Assembly: GCA_937941715.1 (NCBI GenBank)
Contig: CALDGX010000083.1
Coordinates: 1 to 27,165, forward strand
Direction of reading: 5' to 3'
Source: an uncultured Chloracidobacterium sp.
Lineage (GTDB): Bacteria; Acidobacteriota; Blastocatellia; Pyrinomonadales; Pyrinomonadaceae
DNA length: 27,165 nucleotides
In this document: piece after piece, positions 16,933 through 24,485 of the stretch
Layout of the letters: every line of letters begins with the position of its first letter
Position numbering within the stretch: position 1 is the stretch's first letter
The notes under the pieces: model-generated
Told to the model about the DNA's origin: nothing
Database searches by the model: none
The model's input: only the letters and a program-made list of their open reading frames with translations
Position numbers and translations under genes: made by a program

Positions 16933-17771
16933 TATTTGATAACTTCTACTCTGTCGCCGACGCTGATCTCGGCCCCGACGCTCTCCGGGATCAGATTCTG
17001 GCCAAACAATACCGCAGTCTCGCTCACACCGAGTGATTCTAGACGTTCCGGCATCACGTCTTTGGCCATGCGGTAAGAAGCGAGGGTTTTCAAAGGTTCT
17101 TTACCGTCAAACTCACCGGTTGATTGATCTACCGTGGTCATCACACATCGGGCGCACGGCTTGGTCGCTCGAAAGGCCGCCTCGCCGACACGCAGTTCAG
17201 CCCAGTCATCCTCAGCGAACGCGGCCGACCCTCGCACTACGATATTAGGCCGAAAGCGGTTCATCGGCAGTGGTGAGTACAGACGTGAATTAAGATCCGC
17301 CAGCGACGCCTCGCCGATCACGAGTAACGGATAACCATCCGCAAAACTCACGATCTCGCCGCCCCGGTCGAACCGTTCGCTGACATTCCGCCGCGAATCG
17401 TCGGGCATATAGACGAGTTGGCAATCGGTACCGATGACGTCGCTAAACCATTCGTTCAACACCGGCGAATGCACTTCGCCTTCGCAGACGCTGTCCCAGA
17501 TCGTCACTGGCTGGCGGTTTCTGATCTCCGGCAGACGCGGGATAAACGCTTCGCCAAATCCCTCGGCCGCCGCACCGATCCCGCCTTCTTCGATCCAAAC
17601 TGAGACAAGGCCCATCCTCGGAAACTCACGCTGCGTAAGGAACTTCCCTGCCTGGTCCGTCAGCATCCAACGCCGGTCGTATTCCAACCCGCGAGCCTCG
17701 ACCACCGCCGAATCGACGCTAATGCCCTTCAACGATTTGATCGGATAAATATTGATCTCAGAGACCTGCAT
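16926..17771 (-). CDS. MOSC domain-containing protein (YcbX/mARC-like)
   Basis: 281 residues. Residues 1-120 form the MOSC_N beta-barrel domain (INIYPIKSLKGISVDSAVVEARGLEYDRRWML), and residues about 125-280 the MOSC domain. A conserved KPCARCVMTTVDQSTG segment holds C206 and C209; one of these aligns with the cysteine that carries the molybdenum cofactor sulfur in mARC/YcbX proteins. Members reduce N-hydroxylated compounds or handle Moco sulfur. No fused ferredoxin domain is present, unlike E. coli YcbX. It is convergent with purC, overlapping by 7 bp, and divergent from groES. Cofactor loading is inferred from the family. Confidence 0.9.
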   Translation of the reverse strand: MQVSEINIYPIKSLKGISVDSAVVEARGLEYDRRWMLTDQAGKFLTQREFPRMGLVSVWIEEGGIGAAAEGFGEAFIPRLPEIRNRQPVTIWDSVCEGEVHSPVLNEWFSDVIGTDCQLVYMPDDSRRNVSERFDRGGEIVSFADGYPLLVIGEASLADLNSRLYSPLPMNRFRPNIVVRGSAAFAEDDWAELRVGEAAFRATKPCARCVMTTVDQSTGEFDGKEPLKTLASYRMAKDVMPERLESLGVSETAVLFGQNLIPESVGAEISVGDRVEVIKYY

Positions 17772-17911
17772 ATGTTACTTCGATTCAGAGAACACCGGGA
17801 ACGCATCGACAAATGGTTTCAGCAAAGTGCTCACTATGCCTTTGTGGTGAATCCTTTGCCCACAAACTTGATAACGTCATTATCAGATTTTCTGCTATGC
17901 TGAGATAATAC

Positions 17912-17941
17912 TTGACACAAATGTCTTGATTCCCATATACT
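17912..17941 (+). promoter_or_regulatory. Sigma70-type promoter of groES-groEL
   Basis: A perfect -35 TTGACA at 17912-17917 and a -10 TATACT at 17936-17941 are separated by 18 bp. The -10 abuts the CIRCE operator, so initiation at about 17948 falls inside the operator. A separate dyad TGATAA-N5-TTATCA lies upstream at 17869-17885. Confidence 0.85.
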
Positions 17942-17966
17942 AGCACTCATGATCTACGAGTGCTAA
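17940..17966. promoter_or_regulatory. CIRCE operator (HrcA binding site)
   Basis: TAGCACTC, nine bases, then GAGTGCTAA. This matches the CIRCE consensus (TTAGCACTC-N9-GAGTGCTAA) at every arm position except the first, C instead of T at 17940. CIRCE is bound by the HrcA repressor, which is relieved on heat or misfolding stress when GroEL is titrated. Its overlap with the -10 box and predicted start site means HrcA would block initiation. hrcA itself is not in the window. Confidence 0.95.
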
Positions 17967-18041
17967 AACTTCGTTTTAATGCCGTAGGTGCGTAAGGTTA
18001 TTTTACCAGACTCAACTTATATTCAAAGGAGTACTTTAGTT

Positions 18042-18356
18042 ATGGCAACAAATATCACACCGCTCCATGATCGCGTGATCATCAAGCGTATCGAAGACAA
18101 TGTCAATCAAACGGCGGGCGGCCTCTTCATCCCCGACACGGCAAAGGAAAAGCCGCAAGAGGGCGAGGTCATCGCTGCCGGTGCCGGCAAGTATAAAGAG
18201 GACGGTTCGCGTCAGGCTCTGGACGTCAAGGCCGGCGACCGCGTTCTATTCGGCAAATATTCGGGCAGCGAGATCAAACTCGACGGCGAAGAGTTCATCA
18301 TCATGCGTGAGGACGAGATCCTCGGCATCATCAGCCGCGCAGGAGCAGCAGCCTAG
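18042..18356 (+). CDS. groES: Co-chaperonin GroES (Hsp10)
   Basis: 104 residues, typical GroES. MATNITPLHDRVIIKRIEDN leads into the mobile loop ending GGLFIPDTAKEKPQEGEVIAAG, and the domain closes with GDRVLFGKYSGSE and EDEILGII. Seven copies cap the GroEL ring and help release of folded substrate. The ATG at 18042 is preceded by AAAGGAG at 18025-18031, 10 nt upstream; an in-frame start at 17988 would add 18 residues in the leader and is not credible. First gene of the CIRCE-controlled operon, 105 bp before groEL. Confidence 0.97.
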   Translation: MATNITPLHDRVIIKRIEDNVNQTAGGLFIPDTAKEKPQEGEVIAAGAGKYKEDGSRQALDVKAGDRVLFGKYSGSEIKLDGEEFIIMREDEILGIISRAGAAA

Positions 18357-18368
18357 TTGCCCTCGGCG

Positions 18369-18433
18369 TCACGCCTCGAGGCGTGATCCTTACGCGGCAT
18401 TCAACATTAACGGAATTTAACGCCTGCGGGCGT
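18369..18433 (+). promoter_or_regulatory. Two hairpins in the groES-groEL intercistronic gap
   Basis: A perfect 18-bp palindrome (TCACGCC TCGA GGCGTGA) occupies 18369-18386, 13 nt after the groES stop. A second small hairpin, ACGCC-TGCG-GGCGT, occupies 18420-18433. Both carry the word GGCGTCAC at or next to an arm. Neither has a T-run, so they are not full terminators. They could be mRNA processing or stability elements giving different groES and groEL levels. Confidence 0.5.
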
Positions 18434-18461
18434 CACTCTTAACGGGGAGAAATAAAACATT

Positions 18462-20105
18462 ATGGCTAAACAAGTAGTACACGGAGAAGATTCACGCGCG
18501 GCGATCCTGCGCGGTGTCAACCAGCTCGCCGACGCGGTCAAGGTCACCTTGGGCCCGAAAGGCCGCAACGTCGTTATCGACAAGAAATTCGGTTCGCCGA
18601 CCATCACTAAGGACGGTGTCACGGTCGCCAAAGAGATCGAGCTGAAGGACACGCTCGAGAACATGGGTGCTCAAATGGTCCGCGAAGTGGCCAGCAAGAC
18701 CTCGGACGTCGCCGGTGACGGTACGACGACCGCTACGGTCCTCGCTCAGGCGATCTTTAAGGAAGGCGTCCGCACGGTTGCCGCCGGTGCAAACCCGATG
18801 GCCCTCAAGCGCGGCATCGAAAAGGCCGTCGCCGCCGTAGTTGCCGAGGTTCACACGATGGCAAAGCCGGTGTCGGGCGATTCGATCGCACAGGTCGGCA
18901 CGGTCTCGGCCAACGGCGACAAGACGATCGGCACGATCATCGCCGAGGCGATGGACAAGGTCGGCAAGGACGGCGTCATCACCGTCGAAGAGTCGAAGAC
19001 GATGGACACGCTGCTCGAGGTTGTCGAGGGTATGCAGTTTGACCGCGGCTATCTCTCGCCGTACTTCGTCACCGACGCTGACCGTATGGAATGCGCTCTC
19101 GACGAGCCGTTCATCCTGATCAACGAAAAGAAGATCTCGAATATGCGTGATCTGCTGCCGATCCTGGAGCAGGTTGCCAAGATGGGCCGTCCGCTGCTCA
19201 TCATCGCTGAGGATGTCGAGGGCGAAGCCCTTGCCACGCTCGTCGTCAACAAGCTCCGCGGCACGTTGAATGTCGCGGCCGTCAAGGCACCGGGCTTCGG
19301 CGATCGCCGCAAAGCGATGCTCGAGGACATTGCGGTCCTGACGGGCGGCAAGGTCATCAGCGAAGATCTCGGCATCAAGCTCGAGACCATCACGCTCGAG
19401 GACCTCGGCCGTGCCAAGAAGGTCACCATCGACAAGGAAAACACGACCATCGTCGAAGGCAGCGGCTCGGCAGAGTCCATCGACGGCCGCATCAAGACCA
19501 TCCGCACGCAGATCGAGGACACGACCTCGGACTACGACCGTGAAAAACTGCAGGAACGTCTGGCCAAGCTGGTCGGCGGTGTTGCGGTGATCAAGGTCGG
19601 TGCCGCGACCGAGACCGAGATGAAGGAAAAGAAGGCTCGCGTTGAGGATGCGATGCACGCGACGCGTGCTGCTGTCGAAGAAGGCATCGTCGCCGGCGGC
19701 GGCGTCGCTCTGGTCCGCGCCTCGAAGGTGCTCGACAACTTTAACACCGAGTCCGAAGACACCGACGAACAGATCGGCGTTTCGATCGTTCGCCGTGCCC
19801 TCGAGGAACCGCTTCGCCAGATCGCGCAGAACGCCGGTCAGGAAGGTGCGGTCGTCGTCGGCAAGGTCCGCGAAGGCAGCGACAGCTTTGGCTTTAACGC
19901 AGCGACCGAGAAGTACGAAGACCTCGTCGCAGCCGGTGTCATCGACCCCGCAAAGGTCACCCGCACCGCTCTGCAGAACGCGGCCTCGATCGCCGGCCTG
20001 ATGCTCACCACCGAAGCCATGATCGCCGATGTCCAGGACGACAAGGCTGACCCGATGGCCGGCATGGGCGGCGGCGGCATGGGCGGCATGGGCATGGGAA
20101 TGTAA
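18462..20105 (+). CDS. groEL: Chaperonin GroEL (Hsp60)
   Basis: 547 residues, full-length group I chaperonin. Seen: VTLGPKGRNVVIDKKFGSPTITKDGVTVAKEIEL, the ATP-site segment VAGDGTTTATVLA, the apical domain with EGMQFDRGYLSPYF, the AAVEEGIVAGGGVAL signature, and the Gly-Met tail ending GGMGMGM. ATP-driven folding in the cytoplasm with GroES. GGGGAG at 18444-18449 is the ribosome-binding site. The stop codon overlaps the first bases of a 38-bp-type repeat. The last part of this gene, from 19864 onward, is duplicated at 24486-24783. A long antisense frame opposite it reflects codon bias and is not a gene. Confidence 0.99.
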   Translation: MAKQVVHGEDSRAAILRGVNQLADAVKVTLGPKGRNVVIDKKFGSPTITKDGVTVAKEIELKDTLENMGAQMVREVASKTSDVAGDGTTTATVLAQAIFKEGVRTVAAGANPMALKRGIEKAVAAVVAEVHTMAKPVSGDSIAQVGTVSANGDKTIGTIIAEAMDKVGKDGVITVEESKTMDTLLEVVEGMQFDRGYLSPYFVTDADRMECALDEPFILINEKKISNMRDLLPILEQVAKMGRPLLIIAEDVEGEALATLVVNKLRGTLNVAAVKAPGFGDRRKAMLEDIAVLTGGKVISEDLGIKLETITLEDLGRAKKVTIDKENTTIVEGSGSAESIDGRIKTIRTQIEDTTSDYDREKLQERLAKLVGGVAVIKVGAATETEMKEKKARVEDAMHATRAAVEEGIVAGGGVALVRASKVLDNFNTESEDTDEQIGVSIVRRALEEPLRQIAQNAGQEGAVVVGKVREGSDSFGFNAATEKYEDLVAAGVIDPAKVTRTALQNAASIAGLMLTTEAMIADVQDDKADPMAGMGGGGMGGMGMGM

Positions 20106-20138
20106 TGTCAGAACCGCCTGCGTAAGCGGGCGGCCAGT
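20104..20138 (+). repeat. Single copy of the AATGTCAGAACCGCC repeat after groEL
   Basis: A 35-base copy of the unit found in tandem at 24782-25085 and 27093-27165. It starts within the groEL TAA. The core CCGCCTGC-GTAA-GCGGGCGG is an 8-bp stem (one T-G wobble) with a GNRA-type GTAA loop. As 3' UTR structure it could protect the message. Confidence 0.85.
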
Positions 20139-20152
20139 TCGCCAACCAAACG

Positions 20153-20184
20153 AGGCCTCGGCAACCGCCGGGGCCTTTTTCTTT
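20153..20184 (+). terminator. Intrinsic terminator of groES-groEL
   Basis: A 10-bp stem AGGCCTCGGC / GCCGGGGCCT with loop AACC is followed by TTTT, C, TTT. It lies 48 bp after the groEL stop, beyond the repeat hairpin. A near-identical copy lies at 25094-25127. Confidence 0.9.
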
Positions 20185-20247
20185 ACATTAACTAAAAGCC
20201 GAAATACAATACTGCTCTCTAACAACTTACAAAGTGGTAAATAAGCA

Positions 20248-20610
20248 ATGAAGACTTTTCTGGTTGTATTTATCGCGGCTGCTATCTGCTTCAACGCGGC
20301 ATGCAGCAAGTCCAGGCCTTCTGCCGAAGCGGTCTCGGCGGCACTCACCGCGTTTGTAACAAAAGATAATCCCAATGCTAAGGTCGAGGGCATTAAGCTC
20401 GATCCTTCCACTAACGACACGCTTATCACATTGAAGTTCGGCTACAAGGACTTTATCTATACGTCCAAGAAAGGCGAAAAGAAGACCGAGTCCGGCACCG
20501 GCACCGCGATCTTCGACGGGATAAGCGGAAAATGGGTTCTCGACAGCGTGACGATCAACTACGGAACACCCGACGCCGAAATGTGGAGTCCAAAGACCGA
20601 GGTCAAATGA
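20248..20610 (+). CDS. Small lipoprotein of unknown function
   Basis: 120 residues. MKTFLVVFIAAAICFNAAC is a lipoprotein signal peptide with lipobox NAAC and lipidated Cys19. The mature part is about 100 residues, soluble and probably beta-rich (DTLITLKFGYKDFIYTSKKGEKKTESGTGTAIFDGISGKWVLDSVTINYG). No family is recognised and no catalytic motif is seen. It is a single-gene unit between the groEL terminator and its own strong terminator at 20709. Confidence 0.8.
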   Translation: MKTFLVVFIAAAICFNAACSKSRPSAEAVSAALTAFVTKDNPNAKVEGIKLDPSTNDTLITLKFGYKDFIYTSKKGEKKTESGTGTAIFDGISGKWVLDSVTINYGTPDAEMWSPKTEVK

Positions 20611-20636
20611 CACTGTTCTTTAACAAATGCTCCCAA

Positions 20637-20684
20637 ATGGCCGACGGCGGCATGGGCGGCGGCGGTTTCGGCAGCGGCGTGTGA
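20637..20684 (+). other. Gly-rich mini reading frame resembling the groEL tail
   Basis: ATG plus 14 codons (MADGGMGGGGFGSGV) then TGA, between the lipoprotein stop and the terminator. Its DNA resembles the groEL tail: ATGGCCG, then GGCATGGGCGGCGGCGG, with a 6-base difference. It is more likely a decayed copy of the groEL 3' end than a gene: no ribosome-binding site is seen, and similarity could be partly chance because GGC repeats are simple. Confidence 0.35.
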
Positions 20685-20708
20685 ATGTGATCTGTGTAAA
20701 ATTGACAG

Positions 20709-20738
20709 AAAAGGCTTCGCATTGTGCGAAGCCTTTTT
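20709..20738 (+). terminator. Intrinsic terminator after the lipoprotein gene, probably bidirectional
   Basis: A perfect 13-bp stem AAAAGGCTTCGCA / TGCGAAGCCTTTT with loop TTG, ending in five Ts. The A-run on the other side lets it also serve the convergent lipoprotein gene whose stop is at 20788. Confidence 0.92.
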
Positions 20739-20787
20739 ACGTTCGATCAACAAATCCCGCAGGGGCAGCGTCATCTCGACGCGCCAT

Positions 20788-21390
20788 CTATTTTAGATTC
20801 GATTGTGATTTCGATTGTATCTTGTCATCCTTGAAAATTACATAGATACGGGCGTTCTTGTCGCCTTCCCATCTGTAGGTTGTGGATTTGTAGCTTCCAG
20901 AGGTCGAACTGCTCGTTTGCGAGCCCTCCGAACCGATTATCTTTACTGTTTCGGTAAGTGACATGCCGGTTTGAAGCTGGTCATATTTTGCCATCGTGAG
21001 ATCGGCAGTTGGGGCTGCGCTGTTCGTCGATCTGAGGCTCGACTGGTTCTTTGAGGTAAGCACGCTATTCTTGAACATCGCAGTGATGCGAGCGTTGTTG
21101 GAGCCTTCCCATTTATAGGTTTTATATGTATTTCCAGCCGACGAAGAGCTGCTCGATTCAGTTCCGGCGGAGCCCAGAATTTTTACGACGTCGTCATACT
21201 TCATTCCGACATTGATCTGATTGAATTTTTCCAGAGTCAGATCAGATGCACTTGGAGGCGGTGCGTCGGTTCTTGAGGGTTCTGCCTTTGCAGGAGCCGG
21301 GGCCGCGTTGTTAGCTGATTCCTTTTTGCCGAATGAAGAGCATCCGAGAATAGCCGCGAAAAGTACTATGATTCCGATCGTGTTTTTCAT
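20788..21390 (-). CDS. Lipoprotein with two tandem DUF3862/BLIP-like domains
   Basis: 200 residues. Lipobox ILGC with lipidated Cys17, then an Ala/Pro linker to about residue 50. Two repeats follow at residues 51-118 and 131-198, exactly 80 residues apart: LTLEKFNQINVGMKYDDVVKIL aligns with LTMAKYDQLQTGMSLTETVKII, then a Ser-rich loop, YKWEG / YRWEG, and NARI..MFKNS / NARI..IFKDD. This GM-x-x-x-E/D-V-x-K-I-G pattern is that of the SmpA/BLIP-like fold (DUF3862), which binds proteins in the envelope. Function here is unknown. GGAGAAG precedes the ATG. It lies 54 bp downstream of the secreted protein gene on the same strand and may be cotranscribed. Confidence 0.85.
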   Translation of the reverse strand: MKNTIGIIVLFAAILGCSSFGKKESANNAAPAPAKAEPSRTDAPPPSASDLTLEKFNQINVGMKYDDVVKILGSAGTESSSSSSAGNTYKTYKWEGSNNARITAMFKNSVLTSKNQSSLRSTNSAAPTADLTMAKYDQLQTGMSLTETVKIIGSEGSQTSSSTSGSYKSTTYRWEGDKNARIYVIFKDDKIQSKSQSNLK

Positions 21391-21444
21391 ATTTCTTCTC
21401 CTATTTTTGATTAAATGATCTCAAGTATGGGTTCCGTGTCGTGC

Positions 21445-22461
21445 TCACTGGCACTTCGCGTAAATACCGGCGCCGCCGAAGCTTTCGATCTTTGAAGGAC
21501 CAAAGCGACCGCCGCCGACGTACTCCTGTTTAACGATCCATTCACGTATCTGGCATAACCCGTTCTGGCCCGGTCGTTTGGCGAGAAAGAGGCCACGTTT
21601 GTACTGGTTGGTCGGGATGCCGAGCGAGTTTTTGTACACTTTCCAATTGCTGTAATTGCTGCCGATCTTTAGAACGACGGTGCCTTTGTGATTCGGATGA
21701 GCGAGCAGCTTGGTCTTAAAGAATGACTCCATCGCAGAGTCAGCGTTTGGCGGTTGGACCCAGACATTTGTTTTGCTGTCACGGTCGATACGGGCACGCA
21801 CCTTAGCAAGCTCCGGCTCGATCGCATCAAATATCGTCATCGACGGCGAACCCAAACCTTCGTTAGAATAAGCTTTTTGCACCTCAGCAAACTTCTCGGT
21901 TTTCCATGACGGATCATAGATCATTCGCTGAATGTCGTCGTAGATATAGCCTTTTTGATCGGTAATTGCCTTTTCGATGTCGTATCTCCATATTTTGACG
22001 AACGATTCGGCACGAGCGTCGTTCGCGGCACCTCGCGCTTGTTTTTCATATTCGACGCGTTTGGCCGCGATCGCACACCATATCTTTGGTTTACCGTTGA
22101 TGTAGTTCGCCGGAAAATTCGGATCGTTGGTGACGTTGGTGTATTTTGTCTTACACAAATTGTCGAGCGAGGCCAGCCGCGCCATGAGCGACGCCCATTC
22201 GGCATTATTGTTCGGGTTTTGAATACTCACGTTACCGGTCAGGTTCGGGTCGTAGAAATTCATAAACACAGCGACGTAGCCGACCACATCGTGACCGGCC
22301 TCATTGTAAAAAGCTTCGCGGATCGCTCCGTCGCTCTGAGAATTGCCCGATTTTGTGATTCCGGGGATCTTGGGAATATTTATGGTGATCTGAGCACTAG
22401 AGATCAACGGCAAGATGCCGAGTAGGGCGAGGACCCACATTGCGCGGAGTTTCTGTTTCAT
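21445..22461 (-). CDS. Secreted protein of unknown function
   Basis: 338 residues. Residues 1-23 form a signal peptide (MKQKLRAMWVLALLGILPLISSA, cut before Q). The mature protein is soluble, rich in aromatic residues and Lys, with four cysteines (LDNLCKTK, IWCAIAAK, GLCQIREW, YAKCQ) that could form two disulfides. A middle helical section (about 130-230) precedes a beta-rich end (VVLKIGSNYSNWKVYKNSLGIPTNQYKRG). I do not recognise a family or active site. It is divergent from the CadC-like regulator (117-bp gap) and upstream of the DUF3862 lipoprotein, so all three may belong to one envelope-related response; that is context only. Confidence 0.75.
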   Translation of the reverse strand: MKQKLRAMWVLALLGILPLISSAQITINIPKIPGITKSGNSQSDGAIREAFYNEAGHDVVGYVAVFMNFYDPNLTGNVSIQNPNNNAEWASLMARLASLDNLCKTKYTNVTNDPNFPANYINGKPKIWCAIAAKRVEYEKQARGAANDARAESFVKIWRYDIEKAITDQKGYIYDDIQRMIYDPSWKTEKFAEVQKAYSNEGLGSPSMTIFDAIEPELAKVRARIDRDSKTNVWVQPPNADSAMESFFKTKLLAHPNHKGTVVLKIGSNYSNWKVYKNSLGIPTNQYKRGLFLAKRPGQNGLCQIREWIVKQEYVGGGRFGPSKIESFGGAGIYAKCQ

Positions 22462-22535
22462 TTTTCTTTATCCTTAACTTTCCAAAACGTATGGTTGTTG
22501 TTTTCAGTTGATAGGTTTATCGTAGTTTGTATCGA

Positions 22536-22574
22536 AAAAACCTTTGGAATGCGTTAGGAACTTGTTAGGTTTTT
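22536..22574. promoter_or_regulatory. Candidate operator of the CadC-like regulator
   Basis: GTTAGG occurs at 22553-22558 and 22564-22569, an 11-bp direct repeat, the spacing preferred by OmpR/PhoB-type winged helices. The pair is framed by an inverted repeat, AAAAACCT at 22536-22543 and AGGTTTTT at 22567-22574, ending four bases before the regulator's ATG. Suggests autoregulation and possibly control of the divergent secreted-protein gene. Confidence 0.4.
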
Positions 22575-22578
22575 GTAG

Positions 22579-24432
22579 ATGTCTGACGATAATCCGCAAA
22601 TAGCTTCGTTTGGAGAGTTCCGTTTTGATCAAACGGAACGCACTCTTTCGCGTAACGGTGAGAATATTCCGTTGCCGCCAAAGGCAGCCGAAATTCTCGC
22701 ACTCCTGATCGAAAGACAAGGGCAGATCGTCACTCGCGAAGACTTGCTCTCCGCCGTCTGGAAAGACACATTTGTCGAAGAAGGCAACATTAACTACACG
22801 ATATCGCTCTTGCGTAAAGCCCTCGGCGATAAAGACTTGATCCGGACCGTCCCGCGTCGCGGATATAAATTTGTTGCGCCGTCGGATCAGATCGAAACGG
22901 CAGAGGGGGCCGCAAGTTCAAAGTTCAAGCCTCGCTACAAGGTATTCGCGGCGGCTGCGACGTTGATCGTTGTCACGTTAGGGATCACGGGTTTTGTGTA
23001 TTTTCGAAACAACTCGTCCGCCGTATCACCATCCACGAAGAGCATTGCTTCGATAGCCGTGTTGCCGCTCAAGAATCTCTCAGAAGACGATACCGACAAC
23101 GCTGTTATTCTCGGGTTGACTGATTCTCTTATCACGCGGCTTGCGGGGTTGAGACGTTTCCGAGTACGTCCGTTTTCGGCGGTCGAGCAGTTTGCCAAGG
23201 GCAAAAAGGACTCGCTTACGCTTGGTAAGGAACTGAAATGTGATGCGGTCATCTCGGGGACATTTCAAAGGGCAGATGATCGGATGCGCGTGACGCTGCG
23301 AATGCTCGATATTCGTGACGGCTCGCAGTTATGGACATACACCTTTGATGAGTCAAACGGCGATATCTTTGCGTTGCAGGACGAGCTTGCACTGCGTGTC
23401 GCTGGTTCGCTCCTTGAAAGCGTTTCGCCCAACGATGAAGAGATTCTTGGAAAGCGATACACCGAGAATCGCGAAGCATACCTCGCCTACCTTCGCGGGC
23501 GGACTATATTTTCCAGACGTATCGAGAATGGCTTTCAGCAATCGCTTGACGCATACCAACAGGCCCTAGCACTTGATCCGACATTTGCACTTGCCTATGC
23601 CGGTCTTGGCGACCTATTTACTCGGCAAGGTAACGGAGCCAGTGGCGTACAGGCCGTCGAAAACTATAAAAAAGCGACTGCGTACATTAAACGGGCACTC
23701 GAACTCGACGCCGATCTTTCCGAAGCGCACGCCTCACTCGGACGGCTGAAACGAAGCAATGAATGGGACTGGAACGGTGCCGAAAGAGAATTTAAGAAAG
23801 CCATCGAACTCGACCCGAACAATGCGACCGCGGTCGCCTGGTACGCTCAGATGTTGTCGTTTCTCGGCAGATCCGACGAGGCTCTCGCCATGGTTGAACG
23901 CGCCATTGATATCGATCCGGTCACGCCGATGGTCGAGGATGTAAGGTTCGCAATACTCGAATCCGCCGGTCGTTTCGACGAAGGCCTAAAGATCGCCGAG
24001 GAACGGTTTAATTTCGACAAACAGAATCAAACCGCCCGCCGCGCGTTGCCGACATTTCTCTTTCACACCGGACAATACGAACGGGCGATCACCGTCACCG
24101 AAGAAATGGCGGCATCCGACCGGGGCCGCCAATTTGTCTGGTCTTCGCTACTGGCTACGCTTTATTCCAAGACCGGAAACCCGACAAAGGCGGGCGAACA
24201 TCTGCAAAAGCTCGAAGAAATGTCGAAAGAAAACTCGAAGGCAGATTATTCCCTGGCGATAAACTACGCCGAACTAGGCCGTACCGACGATGCGTTTGCT
24301 GCACTCGAAAAGTGTTTCAAACTACGCGAAGAACGCCTTGTATGGATAAATGTCGAGCCGCGGCTAACGGCTCTTCGAGACGACCCACGCTTTCGCGATC
24401 TTGTAGAAAAAATGCAATTCGGCGGCAGTTAG
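22579..24432 (+). CDS. CadC-like membrane regulator: winged helix, TM helix, TPR domain
   Basis: 617 residues. Residues 9-100 are an OmpR/PhoB-type winged helix (FGEFRFDQTERTLSRNGENI, then LPPKAAEILALLIE, VTREDLLSAVW, TVPRRGYKFV). A transmembrane helix covers about 121-142. The extracytoplasmic part starts with a FlgO/TolB-N-like alpha/beta domain at about 155-290 (IAVLPLKNLSEDDTDNAVILGLTDSLITRLAGL), followed by TPRs at about 310-600 such as LDPTFALAYAGLGDLF and LDADLSEAHASLGRLK. There is no receiver domain, so signal passes directly across the membrane as in CadC/ToxR. This architecture is much expanded in acidobacteria. Targets are unknown; the divergent secreted-protein gene is the nearest candidate. 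The ATG at 22579 directly precedes the conserved domain. Confidence 0.9.
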   Translation: MSDDNPQIASFGEFRFDQTERTLSRNGENIPLPPKAAEILALLIERQGQIVTREDLLSAVWKDTFVEEGNINYTISLLRKALGDKDLIRTVPRRGYKFVAPSDQIETAEGAASSKFKPRYKVFAAAATLIVVTLGITGFVYFRNNSSAVSPSTKSIASIAVLPLKNLSEDDTDNAVILGLTDSLITRLAGLRRFRVRPFSAVEQFAKGKKDSLTLGKELKCDAVISGTFQRADDRMRVTLRMLDIRDGSQLWTYTFDESNGDIFALQDELALRVAGSLLESVSPNDEEILGKRYTENREAYLAYLRGRTIFSRRIENGFQQSLDAYQQALALDPTFALAYAGLGDLFTRQGNGASGVQAVENYKKATAYIKRALELDADLSEAHASLGRLKRSNEWDWNGAEREFKKAIELDPNNATAVAWYAQMLSFLGRSDEALAMVERAIDIDPVTPMVEDVRFAILESAGRFDEGLKIAEERFNFDKQNQTARRALPTFLFHTGQYERAITVTEEMAASDRGRQFVWSSLLATLYSKTGNPTKAGEHLQKLEEMSKENSKADYSLAINYAELGRTDDAFAALEKCFKLREERLVWINVEPRLTALRDDPRFRDLVEKMQFGGS

Positions 24433-24485
24433 ACTGACAATAGCCAAAAGCTGGAAACCGGGAAAGACGGCGTCTGGCCTTCGAT

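Noticed and set aside
17869..17885. TGATAA-N5-TTATCA dyad upstream of the groES promoter
   Set aside because: A plausible site but short and AT-rich; the CIRCE element already explains regulation, and no regulator can be named.
18492..20429. 645-residue open frame antisense to groEL
   Set aside because: It mirrors groEL's codon bias, has no family resemblance, and crosses the terminator; groEL on the plus strand is certain.
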